64,000 nt of DNA from Haliotis asinina (lineage: Eukaryota; Mollusca; Gastropoda; Lepetellida; Haliotidae), in assembly GCF_037392515.1 (NCBI RefSeq), contig NC_090287.1, positions 11,413,501 to 11,477,500 on the forward strand, given 5' to 3'. Shown one piece after another: positions 13,655 through 26,303 of this stretch. The notes beneath the pieces are model-generated. The model did not search any database. It worked only from the letters and a program-made list of their open reading frames with translations, and was not told the origin of the DNA. The translations under genes were made by a program, and so were the position numbers. Numbering within the stretch: position 1 is the first letter of the stretch; the number at the start of each line of letters is the position of its first letter.

Positions 13655-14818
13655 TTTTGGTGTCACTATCCCTTACGTAGGACTTCTTATCTCCTATATA
13701 GGACTTACTATCACTTACGTAGGACTTACTATCTCCTACGTATTACTTTGATATATCATTTTAAAGTTTTGGATTATGAGATATGGTTATTAAATTGAGA
13801 AATGTTTGGTTATGCAGGATGTCAGTAGAAATGCAAGTGCATATTCATAGCACTAACACAGTGTTACTATACAGTGTTTTTGTGTGCGTGTGTGTGTTAC
13901 GTTAGGGTGACGTGGACCTTGATCTAACTGCAGTCAAGGAGTTTTGGGTATTCACACACGCACGCGCGCACTCACACAGACAGAGGGAGGGGGATAGGTT
14001 GTGATATGAAATTCTGGTTATTACACGTCCTACGAAAGGTTTGCTTGTCTGCAGATACAACACTATTTTGCGTTTTGTTTTCGGTTTTTTCTTGATCGTT
14101 TTACAAGTTGACTTGACGGGGGTGGAAAAGTGTTGAGGGCGGCGTAAAGCAATACGAAATTCAAAATGGCAATAGATTGCCATATACAATGTAGTTGTTT
14201 GAATAAGTGTACACTAATAAGTACGCATAGGCTGCCACCGATAGTGTAAGACACGTTTGGTACGCAGATTATGACTCATGTGCAACGACCTCTGAAATAT
14301 CCAACGCATTTTAGAAAAGTGTAACAAAGTGCAATATGTAATAGTAGAGCACTCTGAACCCCAGGAAGTACAGTACATCAGTCGGTCCAACACATGACGG
14401 TAATGTGCAACAATAAGTTGAACACATGTGTCTAATGTTGACGGTAACAGGAGGCTATTATAGTAAATGAAACACGTGATAGTAGACTCTAAGGGAAAAG
14501 TAACACATAACAGTAGACTGAACGTGAATGTAACACATGGCTGTTGACTCTAACAGTGACTGAAACAGTGAAACGGGAGAAGGTTTGCGTGTCTGGGGAT
14601 TTAAGTCGACCAGTTTAGATTAATGTATATTAACACATATTGATCTTCTCCTAAGTAGGAGATAGTAAGTCCTACGTAGGATATAGTTAGTCCTTCGTAT
14701 GGGATATTAAGTCGGAATTATTACGTATTAAGTCCTACGTAGGAGATACAAAGTAGTACCTCCTACGTAGGATATAGTAAGTCCTACGTAGGTGATAGTA
14801 AGTCCTACGCTTCTCAGT
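13655..14818. repeat. Foldback-like pair of inverted TACGTA arrays
   Basis: At 13655-13745 a unit of about 21 bp (CTACGTAGGACTTACTATCT) repeats about four times. At 14645-14818 the same unit is repeated about seven times in the opposite orientation. The two arrays bracket about 0.9 kb that contains a degenerate ACACATG-type short repeat (14290-14580) and no gene. The palindrome CCTACGTAGG occurs within most units. Confidence 0.75.
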
Positions 14819-15312
14819 GGGGCGGAATAACATTCCATATCTATTCTGTATTCATCTGTATACCTTTCGATCAAGGCCGCGCAGTATTATTATGTATGTG
14901 AGAGGTATTACTGACAGAGTGCGAACATATTATTAGTTTAGAAATGGGACTGTTAACCTAAAAATAACTTATTGCTGAAATCAAACATTAAAAAGAAAAT
15001 ATTGTAACAGGTGACACTGGTGTAATGTTTGGATTCATCTCCAATGGTAAAAGACGGTTTCACATAGTTGTAACATGCCCCTGTATAAACTGTGTATTTT
15101 AAGAATTCCAAGTCTCCATGCCAGTATTCAATTCTAATCCCAGGATCGTCTTAATGCGGACGTTGTAGTCAAACACGTGTCGACTGTGTATTCATGGTAA
15201 CAAATTCCGTCATGGCGGAAGTGGTAGAAGGGCAATTAACTTTTTGATTATATTGAATGTTTACATTCTTATTTATTTGTTTTTGATACAGGACAGAAAA
15301 ACAAAAAACGTA

Positions 15313-15360
15313 AACGCAACGCAACGCAACGCAACGCAACGCAACGCAACGCAACGCAAC
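15313..15360. repeat. (CGCAA)n pentanucleotide repeat
   Basis: About nine tandem copies of a five-base unit in otherwise unique intergenic DNA. Confidence 0.95.
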
Positions 15361-15730
15361 AATCCAACCGAAACCCAAAGAAACTCAACCTAATGCACTG
15401 CCGCCGGACCCAATCCAATGCAACACAACGACGTATTTAATACGAAATAACTTCCTCTTTAGTGCATTATGGTGCAATCAATGGAAAATTGGTGTCTTTT
15501 AATCATCATAAGGTTTGAAAGTATTAACGTGTTTCAAGCAACATGCATCCAAAGTTTGTTGAATCATATTTACATAATTTGGAATATGATTTCAAATGTC
15601 TTTAAGTAAATTACACACCATAACTACTGAGGCTACCGTCCATGGTATGTATTGTTATTAAAGAGAAGTATTTTATGAATCCGATTCCGCACCATGATAT
15701 CCTTTCATAATACACCCAGTAACTGTACGG

Positions 15731-15897
15731 GGTCGGTGGGGTAGCCTGGTGGTTAAAGCGTTCGCTCGTCACGCCGGATACCCGGGTTCGATTCCCCACA
15801 TGGGTACAATGTGTGAAACCCATTTTCTGGTGTCCCCTGCCGTGATATTTCTGGAATATTGCTAAAGGCGGCGTAAAACTAAACTCACTCACTCACT
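15731..15897 (+). mobile_element. SINE-1, best copy, with 14-bp target duplication
   Basis: The tRNA-like head has TAGCCTGGTGGTTAAAGCG (A box region) and GGGTTCGATTCC (B box region). The body has CATTTTCTGGTGTCCCCTGC and the tail ends GGCGTAAAACTAAACTCACT then CACT repeats. CAGTAACTGTACGG is repeated exactly at 15717-15730 and 15898-15911. This copy serves as the reference for the others. Confidence 0.93.
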
Positions 15898-15983
15898 CAG
15901 TAACTGTACGGAGCATTACCTTCCACCCTTGAATCCGACTTTTGTACCTGATGCCATGTGAGCTGTACACATGTGTGCTTTTG

Positions 15984-15984
15984 A

Positions 15985-16054
<70 letters not shown>
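15984..16054. repeat. Compound (GT)n-(GA)n microsatellite
   Basis: About nine GT units run directly into about 26 GA units. Confidence 0.97.
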
Positions 16055-16056
<2 letters not shown>

Positions 16057-16563
16057 CTATGAATTAAACTGACGAAACCAGAGCCAGTATGTACTATGTT
16101 TCATGGCCCCGTGAGACGATAGCTGGATATTTTGAACTTTGTGAAATACTGGAATTCAAGAACCAGTATTTACTATTTTCATTTATATCATCCCTCTCAT
16201 CTTCCCAGATTTCAATGGGTTGGATGCAAATATCATCTTGAAATTCACACCACCGAGAGCTCCATGCTGTAGAAAACACCTGAAAGGTTTCAGGTTTTAA
16301 AATAACAAAGCAAAAAACAAAGTTTGAAGGTATGTGAAATTTAACTGAAGGAATGTCAACAAAACACACTCTCTAAAAGCCACAGAAACCGTAAACAGTA
16401 ATCAGGACATTTGTTTGAACGACAGATATGTCAATAAAATATGTCCAATACGAGCATACTTCGTGCACTAATCATCTGTACGATACATTCATATTTGATG
16501 AAACAAACATGACGCTGATTGTAATACGGCTTCCAGCTCTGTGATCTCTGCGTTCAATCTCAG

Positions 16564-16685
16564 TGATGCTGGCATCGATTGGAACCGATCGGATCGATAC
16601 AAGGAATGTATAAATCCGTGGTTGGCATGGGCGGCGTTCACTACGTCTCCTACTGCTTCAAGAGTCATCACGGTACATCTTTCAG
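16564..16685 (+). other. Candidate orphan exon with good splice sites
   Basis: A 122-base block is preceded by a CAATCTCAG acceptor and followed by GTAAGT. One frame is open throughout (begins DAGIDWNRSDRYKEC, ends VITVHLS). The opposite strand is also open over the same block (MTLEAVGDVVNAAHANHG), so the coding strand is uncertain. No neighbouring exon was identified and I recognise no domain. Confidence 0.2.
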
Positions 16686-17074
16686 GTAAGTGCCGCATCA
16701 GTAGATGGCGTGATAGTGATACTGTATTTGTAGGGGTAAACGTCTCATAATATTGGTTAAATGTACTGACGTTAATATGTATTATTACGCATTTTGTTGA
16801 AGTTTGTGATTGTTTTCTCAATTAATTTCTTTTTTTCCATCCGCTACATATATTTCATTCTTCAGCTGACGACGGTTTGTTTTGGCGCTGACTTAAGTGG
16901 TTTAATCAAGACGTCTTATAGGTTACGTTGAAAATGAAAGACCAGATAAAATTAGTCTGAAAATATCACATAAAACAGATATACCGTCGCTATATGTATG
17001 GATATTTTATTTAAAGAAAGATTTGTATTTAGCGATTTGAAAAATGGGTTACAATGCTTTATAACCTCTCATCA

Positions 17075-17935
17075 ACGTGTTTCATCAACGATGGCTTGTA
17101 CATTTTCGTGATGTTTCATCAACAATGGTTAGTTACCTGTCGTAATATTCTGTCAGGGATGGTTCTTAAGATTTCTTGCTATTTTATCAACGATGGTTTG
17201 TAGGTTGTAGTAGTGTTTCATCAGTGATGGTCTGAATGTCTTCCTGCTATTTCATCAAGGATGGTTTACAAGTTTTTGTGATATTTCATCAACGATAGTT
17301 CGAATGTTTTCGTGGTATTTCATCAGCGATTGTTTGTTTGGAGGCATGATGGGCGAGCTGGCTAGAGCGCCAGACTAGTGATCTAGCGAGGTTGAGGTGT
17401 CGGGATCGAACCCACCTGTGACCGGGTGTAACTTCTTGAAGTCAGATTTGTGTGCAGATTCATTCCGTGTTGTCAAAACCGTGTTGTACAGAAAGCAGCC
17501 ATGTGCACTTTAAAATACCCACGAATCCGTTAATGTATGACCAGATGGTTTCCACATGAATATTGCAAACACATGCAGTGACAGTTGGACAAAGTACAGT
17601 GACTGTGTATCCCAGTCCACCAAGCTGCAGATAGGTACCTCGTAAGGATGGAAAAACCACGTGAACACGGTGCGCTTAGTGTCTGCAAGAGTTGTATACT
17701 CCCCAGGGGGCTGAGATTGATAATATGACGTGATGTTGTGATTGACATCCAGTGATCGAGGGAAAAACGAAGCGCCTTAGATCAGCTGAGCTGAATATCG
17801 GCGCTATATTAATGTTCGTATGTTTTTTTAATCAACGATGGTTTTAACGTCTTCGTGCTGTTTCATCAGCGATGGTTTATGAGTTTGTAGGTTATTGTAT
17901 GGTTTGTCAGTTTGTGTGGTGTTTCATGAGTTTTC
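17075..17935. repeat. 41-bp degenerate minisatellite split by a SINE
   Basis: Copies centred on TTTCATCAACGATGGTTTGT repeat about every 41 bp from 17075 to 17340 and resume from 17826 to about 17935. The block between is a tRNA-headed SINE. Confidence 0.8.
17341..17825 (+). mobile_element. tRNA-derived SINE (type 3)
   Basis: The head has tRNA-like promoter boxes: GAGCTGGCTAGAGCGCC (A box region) and GGGATCGAACCC (B box region). The body ends GCGCTATATTAATG. Its head and tail differ from the common SINE-1 of this window. Confidence 0.7.
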
Positions 17936-18099
17936 AATGGAAAATACATAGAGAATAAAGAATTTCACTAATGTGGCATCATCAAAATCGCAGTAATTTA
18001 TATGCTCACATCGTACGGATAATGTTCTATGTCTGGATACAGAAAATAATTGTGATAATCAGGAATGCAAAGAACACAACGGTTATTTGAGAATCGATT

Positions 18100-18150
18100 G
18101 CTGGAATATTGCTAAAAGCGGCGTAAAATAAAATTCACTCACTCACTCAT
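18100..18150 (+). mobile_element. SINE-1 3' fragment
   Basis: Only the tail is present: GCTGGAATATTGCTAAAAGC followed by GGCGTAAAATAAAATTCACT. Confidence 0.8.
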
Positions 18151-18324
18151 TTTAAATCATGGCAAGGATGCGCAAGCCCCGTCAGTTCTATTATGAACCA
18201 GTCAGGAAATTTAAAACCTTTCGGGCTTTGTGCATGCATTCATTTCTTATTCGGGATTCGAACAGCAAGCTGTGGTATGCTTGTTTTAAGACGCGACTTT
18301 ATACATTGTATAGCTTGGTGACCT

Positions 18325-18443
18325 GGGCCCTTATTCTCGAAGGGTTCGTAGCCTTAAGAATTCTTAGCTTTGATCGTAGGCAGTGTTTTAAGTATGGGCT
18401 TAAGAAGTTCGGAACGCTACGAACGTTTCGAGAATAAGGGCCC
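18325..18443. mobile_element. Foldback MITE, about 119 bp
   Basis: The left arm starts GGGCCCTTATTCTCGAAGGG and the right arm ends TTTCGAGAATAAGGGCCC; arms of about 28 bp pair with few mismatches. The interior has no gene. Confidence 0.75.
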
Positions 18444-18449
18444 TGGTCG

Positions 18450-21400
18450 CTGGCATCGCAGGTTGGGTAGATCGTTGCTCATGATATCAGCCACCAGCTG
18501 GTCTGGTCATTTATTTCGATGACATATATATATATACACTTCGTTTCACAAGTTTAAAATCGTGTAATTATAGACACTTACTCAGGCAACTGTTCTAAAC
18601 TAAATTTTGCCATTAAAAATGCCATACTGTTTAAATGTTTATTTGTGAACTGAAGTATTGTGAACAAATTTCTGAAAGCCGAAAAGATTATTATCATGAC
18701 TTAAATAGAGAGCAAATAAGTGAAAATTGGCAAGTTCTTAACAACCACAACGCCGCTGTTCATATGAACGATATGTGCACATACTTTTGGGCAGTTTAGC
18801 GATTTATCTGCATAAGGTTTGCAGTTGGTTCCCCTAAGTTAGTAGGGAAATCAATGTTCGACGTAACCATATATATAATATGTATGTATTTTTCAAACGA
18901 AGTGGCCTGATGTTGTTCGATAGAGGTGGAATATGAGCTATGATAGTAAGACATATGTTGGATAAAAGCTGAAGATTCCGTATGGCAGGAGCAACAAGTA
19001 CAGATCTCTGGTTAAGTCCATCAAACAGAATCTGAAAGGTTTGCATTACCAAGGATAGCACTCACTTTTATCCCTGTCTTGCAAGTGCTGTCGTTACTTT
19101 GTCGTTACTTTGTCCTACCCCGTGCTGTCGTTACTTTGGTCAGAAGGCATAGATCAATAGCGAACAGTACTTACCGGATCTCTCACAGCATTTGAGAGTG
19201 CATTAGTATGTTTCCGATGTACATCACGTATTTGTATAAATATGATATGGTCGAGGTATTTACGCTCACTGAAAAATAGAATTTCCAAAGTTTTCTGCAG
19301 TTAGATCGGATGAATGTCACGTTTTAGCGTCGCAGTCCATCTTAATAATGGAACCGTGACAGCAACCGAACGCTTTACATGCATAAATACTTTACCTTTT
19401 CCCTAGTTGTACAAACTTCGTTTGTATCTTGAGCCGGTATTGGCATACCGCAACATTCACTAGGTCTCTTGACACTGACCGCGCAGCCTAGTGTTAGAAC
19501 CGGGAGGAATCAATGGTTTGTATGAGAGCCGATGGACAAGAACAGACGGTCAGATGGTCTGGTGGTCGCTGGTTTATATGCTGGACGGTATAGAGAGTGG
19601 AGTAAACCACGCGAATATATGCTGTGGGACATATTAGCAACCCCACCGTCTCCTCTGACGCTGAAGTCTGCTGGATGAAGTCGGCTGGTCTTAAATGTGA
19701 AACGGAGGGCTTCCTTTTTGCTACCTAATATAAGTCACTTCCCAGTCGCACTAGTCAAAATGTGATGCTTTTGATAATATTTGCATGACAAGTCAACTAT
19801 GCAATGCATTCAAAGACTGTTCAACACCTTGTTAGTGGATGTCATTCTTTCATGTCAAGAGCGTTACAGAAAATGCTGCGTTCAAATGTCTTTAAATAGG
19901 ATCATGTTCCGCCTCAGAAAATTTCAAACCTACAAAAATGATCTTTTTAGTAAAGAAACTGAATTTGTCGACATCACTGAAATTTATCTCCCTTTTGAGA
20001 ACAACATTCGGGGAAAGCATGATAATATGTGGACCGCCTTTGAAATGTCACGCGTACATCCCAAATACGTAAGGCTCCTCACTGTTCTTGGTGTCCTTGG
20101 TTTGGTACTTCCTTATCTCTTGGCACAGATCAGGAGACTGCCCGGGTTTTCCACCAGGAGCACAGTCTTTCTGACACTCTGAGTAATGCAGAAGGTTCCA
20201 GTGTTGGAGAGTCTACATATTGTCCAAAAGGTTCTTGATGGGTTCGATTGAGCAGCGTTTCCTGGGAGAAGTCCCTTACGCTAATCTGGGTGCGTTTAGA
20301 GGGGGGAAAGGCCCAGAGCTGATGATGAACTTTACCAGCCTGTTTGTGTCAGGATCACACAATAACACCTCTTCGATGTGACTCTCTAGAGGGGCTAGTT
20401 TCATCATACGGTGCTCAACGGCGCAACCTGATTATTAGTTTTCTTTTTGTTAACCCGGATAACCCCAACAAGGCACAATAAGGTTAACAGTCACATGACG
20501 TATTCAATCGGGTACCCATTTTCTGCTGGGTAAACAGAGGTAATTCTGAACAAACCCACTTGCCTAAGGCGAGACTCCATGTATCCCATGTGCTTGATTG
20601 AGGGGTAGGACTGAAGTCCTAAAACCTCTAAGGCGTCAAGCAACTAAGCATGGTCACCCATCAAAGGATCCTTCGCGCTAAACGGTGCTTATCTTGAACT
20701 GATTTATAAACTTGAGTTCTACGCCCAGGACAACACTCCACCATTATTATTGATGCATGTCGCATTCCAGTCGCTTACATCGATGCTGATAATGTCAGTC
20801 TTGACTGTGTTGAAGTATTTACAAATCTTCGTCACATAGCTGAAATAATGTTGGGTGCGGCGTTAAACAACAGGCAAAAAGACAAAGAAATCCTCTCGAG
20901 GCTTGACATAGCTGACATTGATCGAAACGACGTTGAACAACAACTCGCCCACTGAGTGACCAATGAAAACTGATGAATGTCCATTCTTCGTTTCCTAGTC
21001 ATGAATCACAATAAATATTAGCATGGCACAAATTACATACACGTGCATGAAACTGGTTTTGGCAGTCACAAGTCTTTTGGAAACTAGGGGATAAGGCCTT
21101 ATCTGTTTTTAACTGGAGACGTATCCATATATATTGGACTGTCCCTGGTTGTCTCTGAGTGACAAGGCCATAACGAGGGCTCGAAGACATTCAGATGATC
21201 GGACATTGTCGAAATCGACTTTATAAGCCCTGAACGCTGATGAGGGGGGAATGACGTTCGCGCAACGCACCATTGTGGCTATTTAATCGATATAAATAGC
21301 GGTTACATGTAAAACTACAAATGGTATTCCATATATTTAGTGCGGTTATATATAAACACCGATTTAAAAAGCACACCCTTTAGCATTTCTACCAAACTTA

Positions 21401-21625
21401 GAATTTGGTTACTGTAAATCCCACGTTAATAGGTTCGTTGAAAAAGAGATTGGGCAATCTAAATTGAGTAATATGTTTTGTTGAGTTGTTTAATGGTGCG
21501 TTTAACACTTGTGACCGTGGTATGTAAATGACTGCGTAAAGACAAATTGAAGTGATTGATAACATGAGCAAATATTTATGCCGTCAGGATACAAAGTCTA
21601 CCGAATCGAAGGGGCTCATCACCTG
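18450..21625. other. Intergenic, no clear gene
   Basis: A 133-codon plus-strand frame (19781-20182) ends with a hydrophobic stretch (LLTVLGVLGLVLPYLLAQI) but has no signal or homolog that I recognise. A diverged SINE-2-like tail (GGGTGCGGCGTTAAACAACA) lies near 20860. Confidence 0.45.
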
Positions 21626-21629
21626 TATT

Positions 21630-21800
21630 TCAAAGTGCCTCCACCGACCGGTTTCCTATTGGTGTCATTAAAGGCGACTAACGGGTTGATGTGGTCAGAA
21701 CTGATTATCTGGTCCAGACACTATTGTTTTACAGACCGCCCTCATGTATTGCTAATATCGCCAATATTGTTGAGTGCGGCGCTAAACAACACGCAACCAA
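21630..21800 (+). mobile_element. SINE-2 copy, diverged
   Basis: GGCGACTAACGGGTTGATGT, TTATCTGGTCCAGACACTA and a tail GTTGAGTGCGGCGCTAAACA. Confidence 0.7.
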
Positions 21801-22627
21801 ATAACTGGGAATCTGACATTAATTCTGTATTCATTGTTGCGTTTTCACGAACCTTTAACGACTATTTAAGTCACTGACACAAAACAACGGCACCAAGCCG
21901 CCACTGATTCTTTTTTAGGCTCACCCACTCTGTCATTCAATTATCTACTACACTCACCAAACACCCATACGAACTCGTTCCTCTACCAGCCCATGACGAG
22001 CTAATAACCACCAACTGGAGGACGCTCTCCTCCAGCACACCTACTACAATCATAGGCTCAGGATTGCTCCTGAAAAGATGATATTAGGATGGATAAACCT
22101 GTCACAAGGGGAGCAATTGCCGTGATGTGTGATCGAACTAAACTTCATCTCAAGAAGAAGCGGTTCAGAAATAATAGACCATTCTCGGTGCAAAAACGTC
22201 ACTTGGGCTCTTAAGGCTTCGATATATTGGGGCGGTTATTCTTTACCCTTGTGATTAAACAATATTCCGATCTGGAATGTCGTGAATTATTACCTTTTGC
22301 TTGGACGACCAAAGATGTGCCCGTTCCTCTGCTGGAAGTTTCGCGTGTTGGGATACAAAATGGCGATTGACTGTGAACGACACATTCTGTACGAATGGAT
22401 GTTTTTTCAAATCCTGCTTTCAGACAGACATGCGCGGACGTATACACACTCACAGGTCACAGGTCCACAGATGCAACGATTCAAATACTGAGACATAGTG
22501 GACTCCGACCGACAGCGTCAGACATACCTTATATCACGACTTTAGTGGAAAATGCATTCATGTATGAATCATAACTTATTACTAACTAATATCTTTCTTT
22601 TACAGGATTTGAATACAGACGGTCAAT

Positions 22628-23546
22628 ATGTCTTCTGTAACCTTGTTCAGCTGCGCATGCGCAATGATACTCTTTGCATCAGTAGTCACCCCATCGCCCA
22701 CGCTACCGGAAGTAGGACTGAAAGACATGGGGTCGGAACACGCATGTCTGTTTATGTGTGAAATGTGCTTCACCGGATTTGTAAGTTGCTTTCAGCAGTT
22801 TATGCTATAGATCACGAACAATCTTGAAAAAAAATCCAAAATATAAATACATTGTGTGCTTTTACTTATCAACAACGTTGATGGATTGACACACTTTCAA
22901 ATTCAAAACAATTTAAGATGTAATAGAACACACTGTTCCTAGTTCAGTGCATAATTTCGAATTGCAGAATTGGAAACTTTATTCCATTTTAGTTTCATGC
23001 CCATTACCGATTCCTTGCATTTAGTTTCCAAGAATGGGTCCGAGAAGCATTTTCCGTGACAGTAGAACCAGTGCTGAGCGTAAGGTTACACCGTCTTAGT
23101 CATCACCAGTGCGAACCCACGCGAGCGTATAGCAGTTATACTACGGTGGCACTAAATAGGACCACGTTTCGTCCGTCTGTCACACACAAAATATGTTTTT
23201 AGGACTTAATGTCCAGACATGGTTAGACATGACGAAGACCTTTGATATGAAACGTCATATACTAGTGACGCGTGTACTGTAATAGAAGCAAGTCTCTGAT
23301 AGACGGGAGTATGGCCATTGTGATGGTCTTTTCTTTAGATTCATAGAAAACTCGATTGTCAGTATAGCTGGAACACAGAAGTGAAGGCATCATATTAACT
23401 TATTTTTCATTCTATTTCAGCCTAAACCAATGATGTACTGCGCTAACGAGGTATGCGCTGCTGGTACCTGCAACGCCCCTGGAATGGTATGGGTGGGACG
23501 CGCCTGCAAAAACCCAGCACTCCTTGACAAATTCCTGGCCAAGTAG
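22628..23546 (+). CDS. Secreted cysteine-rich peptide A (2 coding exons)
   Basis: Coding exons 22628-22780 and 23421-23546 give 92 aa. A splice acceptor at 22605 just upstream of the ATG implies a further 5' untranslated exon that I could not place. Residues 1 to about 20 (MSSVTLFSCACAMILFASVV) are a hydrophobic signal peptide, so the product should be secreted. The mature part has seven cysteines spaced C-X3-C-X2-C-X10-C-X4-C-X4-C-X11-C. CLFMCEMC ends the first exon and YCANEVC, TCN and GRAC lie in the second; the chain ends in PALLDKFLAK. The intron is phase 0 (donor GTAAGT, acceptor TTTCAG). Gene B shares every spacing and gene C shares the layout, which is the main evidence that it is real. 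An odd cysteine number would allow a disulfide-linked dimer (inference). I do not recognise the family and assign no function. Confidence 0.82.
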
Positions 23547-24025
23547 AATTCAAGTTCACCAAAATGACATCTGGTTTTGTTATCACATTCACATTCAGAC
23601 AGTGCACTAGACACTAGATGTAGCCATATCAAAGTAGCACGCGTGTTACTCATATTGGAAATTCAAGTTATGCTAAAAAAGAAACCATCCTCGATGGTGC
23701 AGGTAACAATATCTATTTTCCGGTTAATACCTTTGATCCACTCACAATGAATGGAAACGCTTGTCTGGAGACTTCCTACAATGGAGCATGAAAAACATCA
23801 TGGGTTAAATATTCTACAATATAAATGTTACTCTCAGAGTGTTAACATTCAGCGACAGAGACAATGGAGTTGGATGGACGTGAATTCAAGTAATCAACGT
23901 AAACAAACGTTCTCAGTATCATCAGATCAATAACTTACATTGATAGGAGTTATTAGCAGGTGCACTTCGGTAAAGCTCTTATGGAAAAAATACATACTAG
24001 ATAATAATGACAGAAACATAATTTG

Positions 24026-24031
24026 AATAAA
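24026..24031 (+). terminator. Possible poly(A) signal of peptide gene A
   Basis: AATAAA about 480 bp after the stop; another lies about 40 bp further on. Confidence 0.45.
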
Positions 24032-24189
24032 AATGTCAAGGACTAGAATTATGTACATTTGGTCACACAATAAATTTGTTAAATATGAATATTGTAATAT
24101 GTTATTTTTCCTATGTCACATCCGATATGCTGCCATTTGACAGTGTGAATTGTCGGATATGGACGTTTGAGTGCCATATTCTTAACAAA

Positions 24190-25520
24190 ATATCTACGAA
24201 GATACTGTAAGCTACGAAGATGACGTTACAATCTACGTAAGACCATACTTTCAGCAACATTGATTACACTTTACCTTAGATCACAGTTACGTCGTCTTAG
24301 CCCGCACCCTCATCAATATACGCAGGTGATGCTTAGATCATCAAAGACCATACTTCATCTCCGTAAGTGATACTTACATTATCCTAGATCATACTTTCAT
24401 CTCCGTAAGTGATACTTACATTATTCTAGATCATACATTCATCTCCGTAGGTGATACTTACATTATCCTAGATCATACTTTCATCTCCGTAGGTGATACT
24501 TACATTATCCTAGATCATACTTTCATCTCCGTAGGTGATACTTACATTATCCTAGATCATACTTTCATCTCCGTAAGTGATACTTACATTATCCTAGATC
24601 ATACTTTCATCTCCGTAGGTGATACTTACATTATCCTAGATCATACTTTCATCTCCGTAGGTGATACTTACATTATCCTAGATCATACTTTCATCTCCGT
24701 AAGTGATACTTACATTATCCTAGATCATACTTTCATCTCCGTAGGTGATACTTACATTATCCTAGATCATACTTTCATCTCCGTAGGTGATACTTACATT
24801 ATCCTAGATCATACTTTCATCTCCGTAGGTGATACTTAGCTAATCCTACATCATACTTTCATCAAACCAGGCGATATTTACATGGAGTCGGACCATATTT
24901 TTCTCTACGTTGATTCTATTTGCATCAATTTATACCATATATCCATCTACCTAAGTGATACTAATTACACTTAGACCATACATTCAGTTACGTAAGTGGT
25001 ACTTACATCACTTTATACCATACATTCGGCTACGTAATTAATACTTACATCACCTTAAACCATAAATAGCTACGTAAGTGAGACTCACATCGCCACATGC
25101 CATTCATTCAGATATGTAAGAGATACTTACATCACTGTAGACCATACCTTTAGCTACGTAAGTGATGTTTGCATCATCGTAGGCCATACATTCAGATACG
25201 TAAGTGATACTTACATCACTTTAGACCATATATTTACATTACCATAGGCAAAACACTCAGATTTGTGATACTTTTATTAATTATTATTATTTATTAGATG
25301 ATGCTTACAACACCTTAGACCATTCATTCAGCCACGTAAGTGATACATCACCTTAGACCATACATTCAGCCACGTAAGTGATACATCACCTTAGACCATA
25401 CATTCAGCCACGTAAGTGATACATCACCTTAAACCATACATACAGCAACGTAAGTGATACAACACCTTAGACCATACATTGAGCAACGTAAGTGATACTT
25501 ACATTACCTTAGACTACACA
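24190..25520. repeat. 42-bp satellite downstream of peptide gene A
   Basis: The homogeneous core (24330-24845) has about 12 copies of a 42-bp unit holding CATCTCCGTAGGTGATACTT. Degenerate copies with GCTACGTAAGTGATACTTAC continue on both sides to 25520. No coding potential. Confidence 0.95.
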
Positions 25521-26121
25521 TACATTTGCGATCCAACCATCCCCAAAGGTTAACCTCACTGATGCTAATACAGAATGACAGAACTGCCATTACAGCTTGT
25601 TATAGAGTTGGAAAAGAATAAATATAGGTTAAAACAATTACACGCATAGCTGTCTGCAATGTTTAATAACCTAATTCTTATTATAGGTCACATATATAGT
25701 TCAACTCTTTATACGGAGGTAGTATGGTGAGACTTATCACCAGCATCAGATCACCATGGCTAGAATTACGTCACGATGGTATTTGGGGAGTCAAATTTTC
25801 AAAAGCTTTGTCACGTGCGTGTTCAAATGCTAAGTTATCGGAACTGTTAAAAGCTTTTAGAAGTTTTTACCATCTAACAAAAAAGATGGTTGTGGAGGTG
25901 GGATGGGCATATAGCTGTCTGTCAGGTCCCATTTTGTTTATTTAGCAAGATGAACGCACACCATCCCCATGACTTCGTGCTGTCCATCAGAATTAGCCTG
26001 ACTGGTTGATGTGCTGAGAATCTTCCCGCGATGTAACACCCATTGTTGTAGTGCATGATAACACAGACTATCAAAGCTTAAGCAACACGAGACTATGTTC
26101 TCGGAGTCCACTGAGGTGAAG

Positions 26122-26170
26122 GGGCTGTGGGGTAGAGTAGTGGTTAAAGCTTTCGCTTGTCACGTGGGTG
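26122..26170 (+). mobile_element. SINE-1 5' fragment
   Basis: GGGGTAGAGTAGTGGTTAAA and CTTTCGCTTGTCACG match the SINE-1 head; the rest is missing. Confidence 0.7.
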
Positions 26171-26303
26171 AGCTGTAAGTGGGGTTACAGCAGGTAGTCC
26201 ATTAAAAGCTAAAAGTAATTCTAAGAAAACATCGAAATACCCTACTCTAGATTACCGTGCCGACTAGCAGGTAGTCAGTATTGTCTCTTAACCATACATT
26301 ACA

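Noticed and set aside
17346-17420. Functional tRNA gene
   Set aside because: A and B boxes are present but no convincing cloverleaf, and a SINE body follows.
19781-20182. 133-codon plus-strand frame with a hydrophobic end
   Set aside because: No recognised family and no supporting context; a chance frame cannot be excluded.
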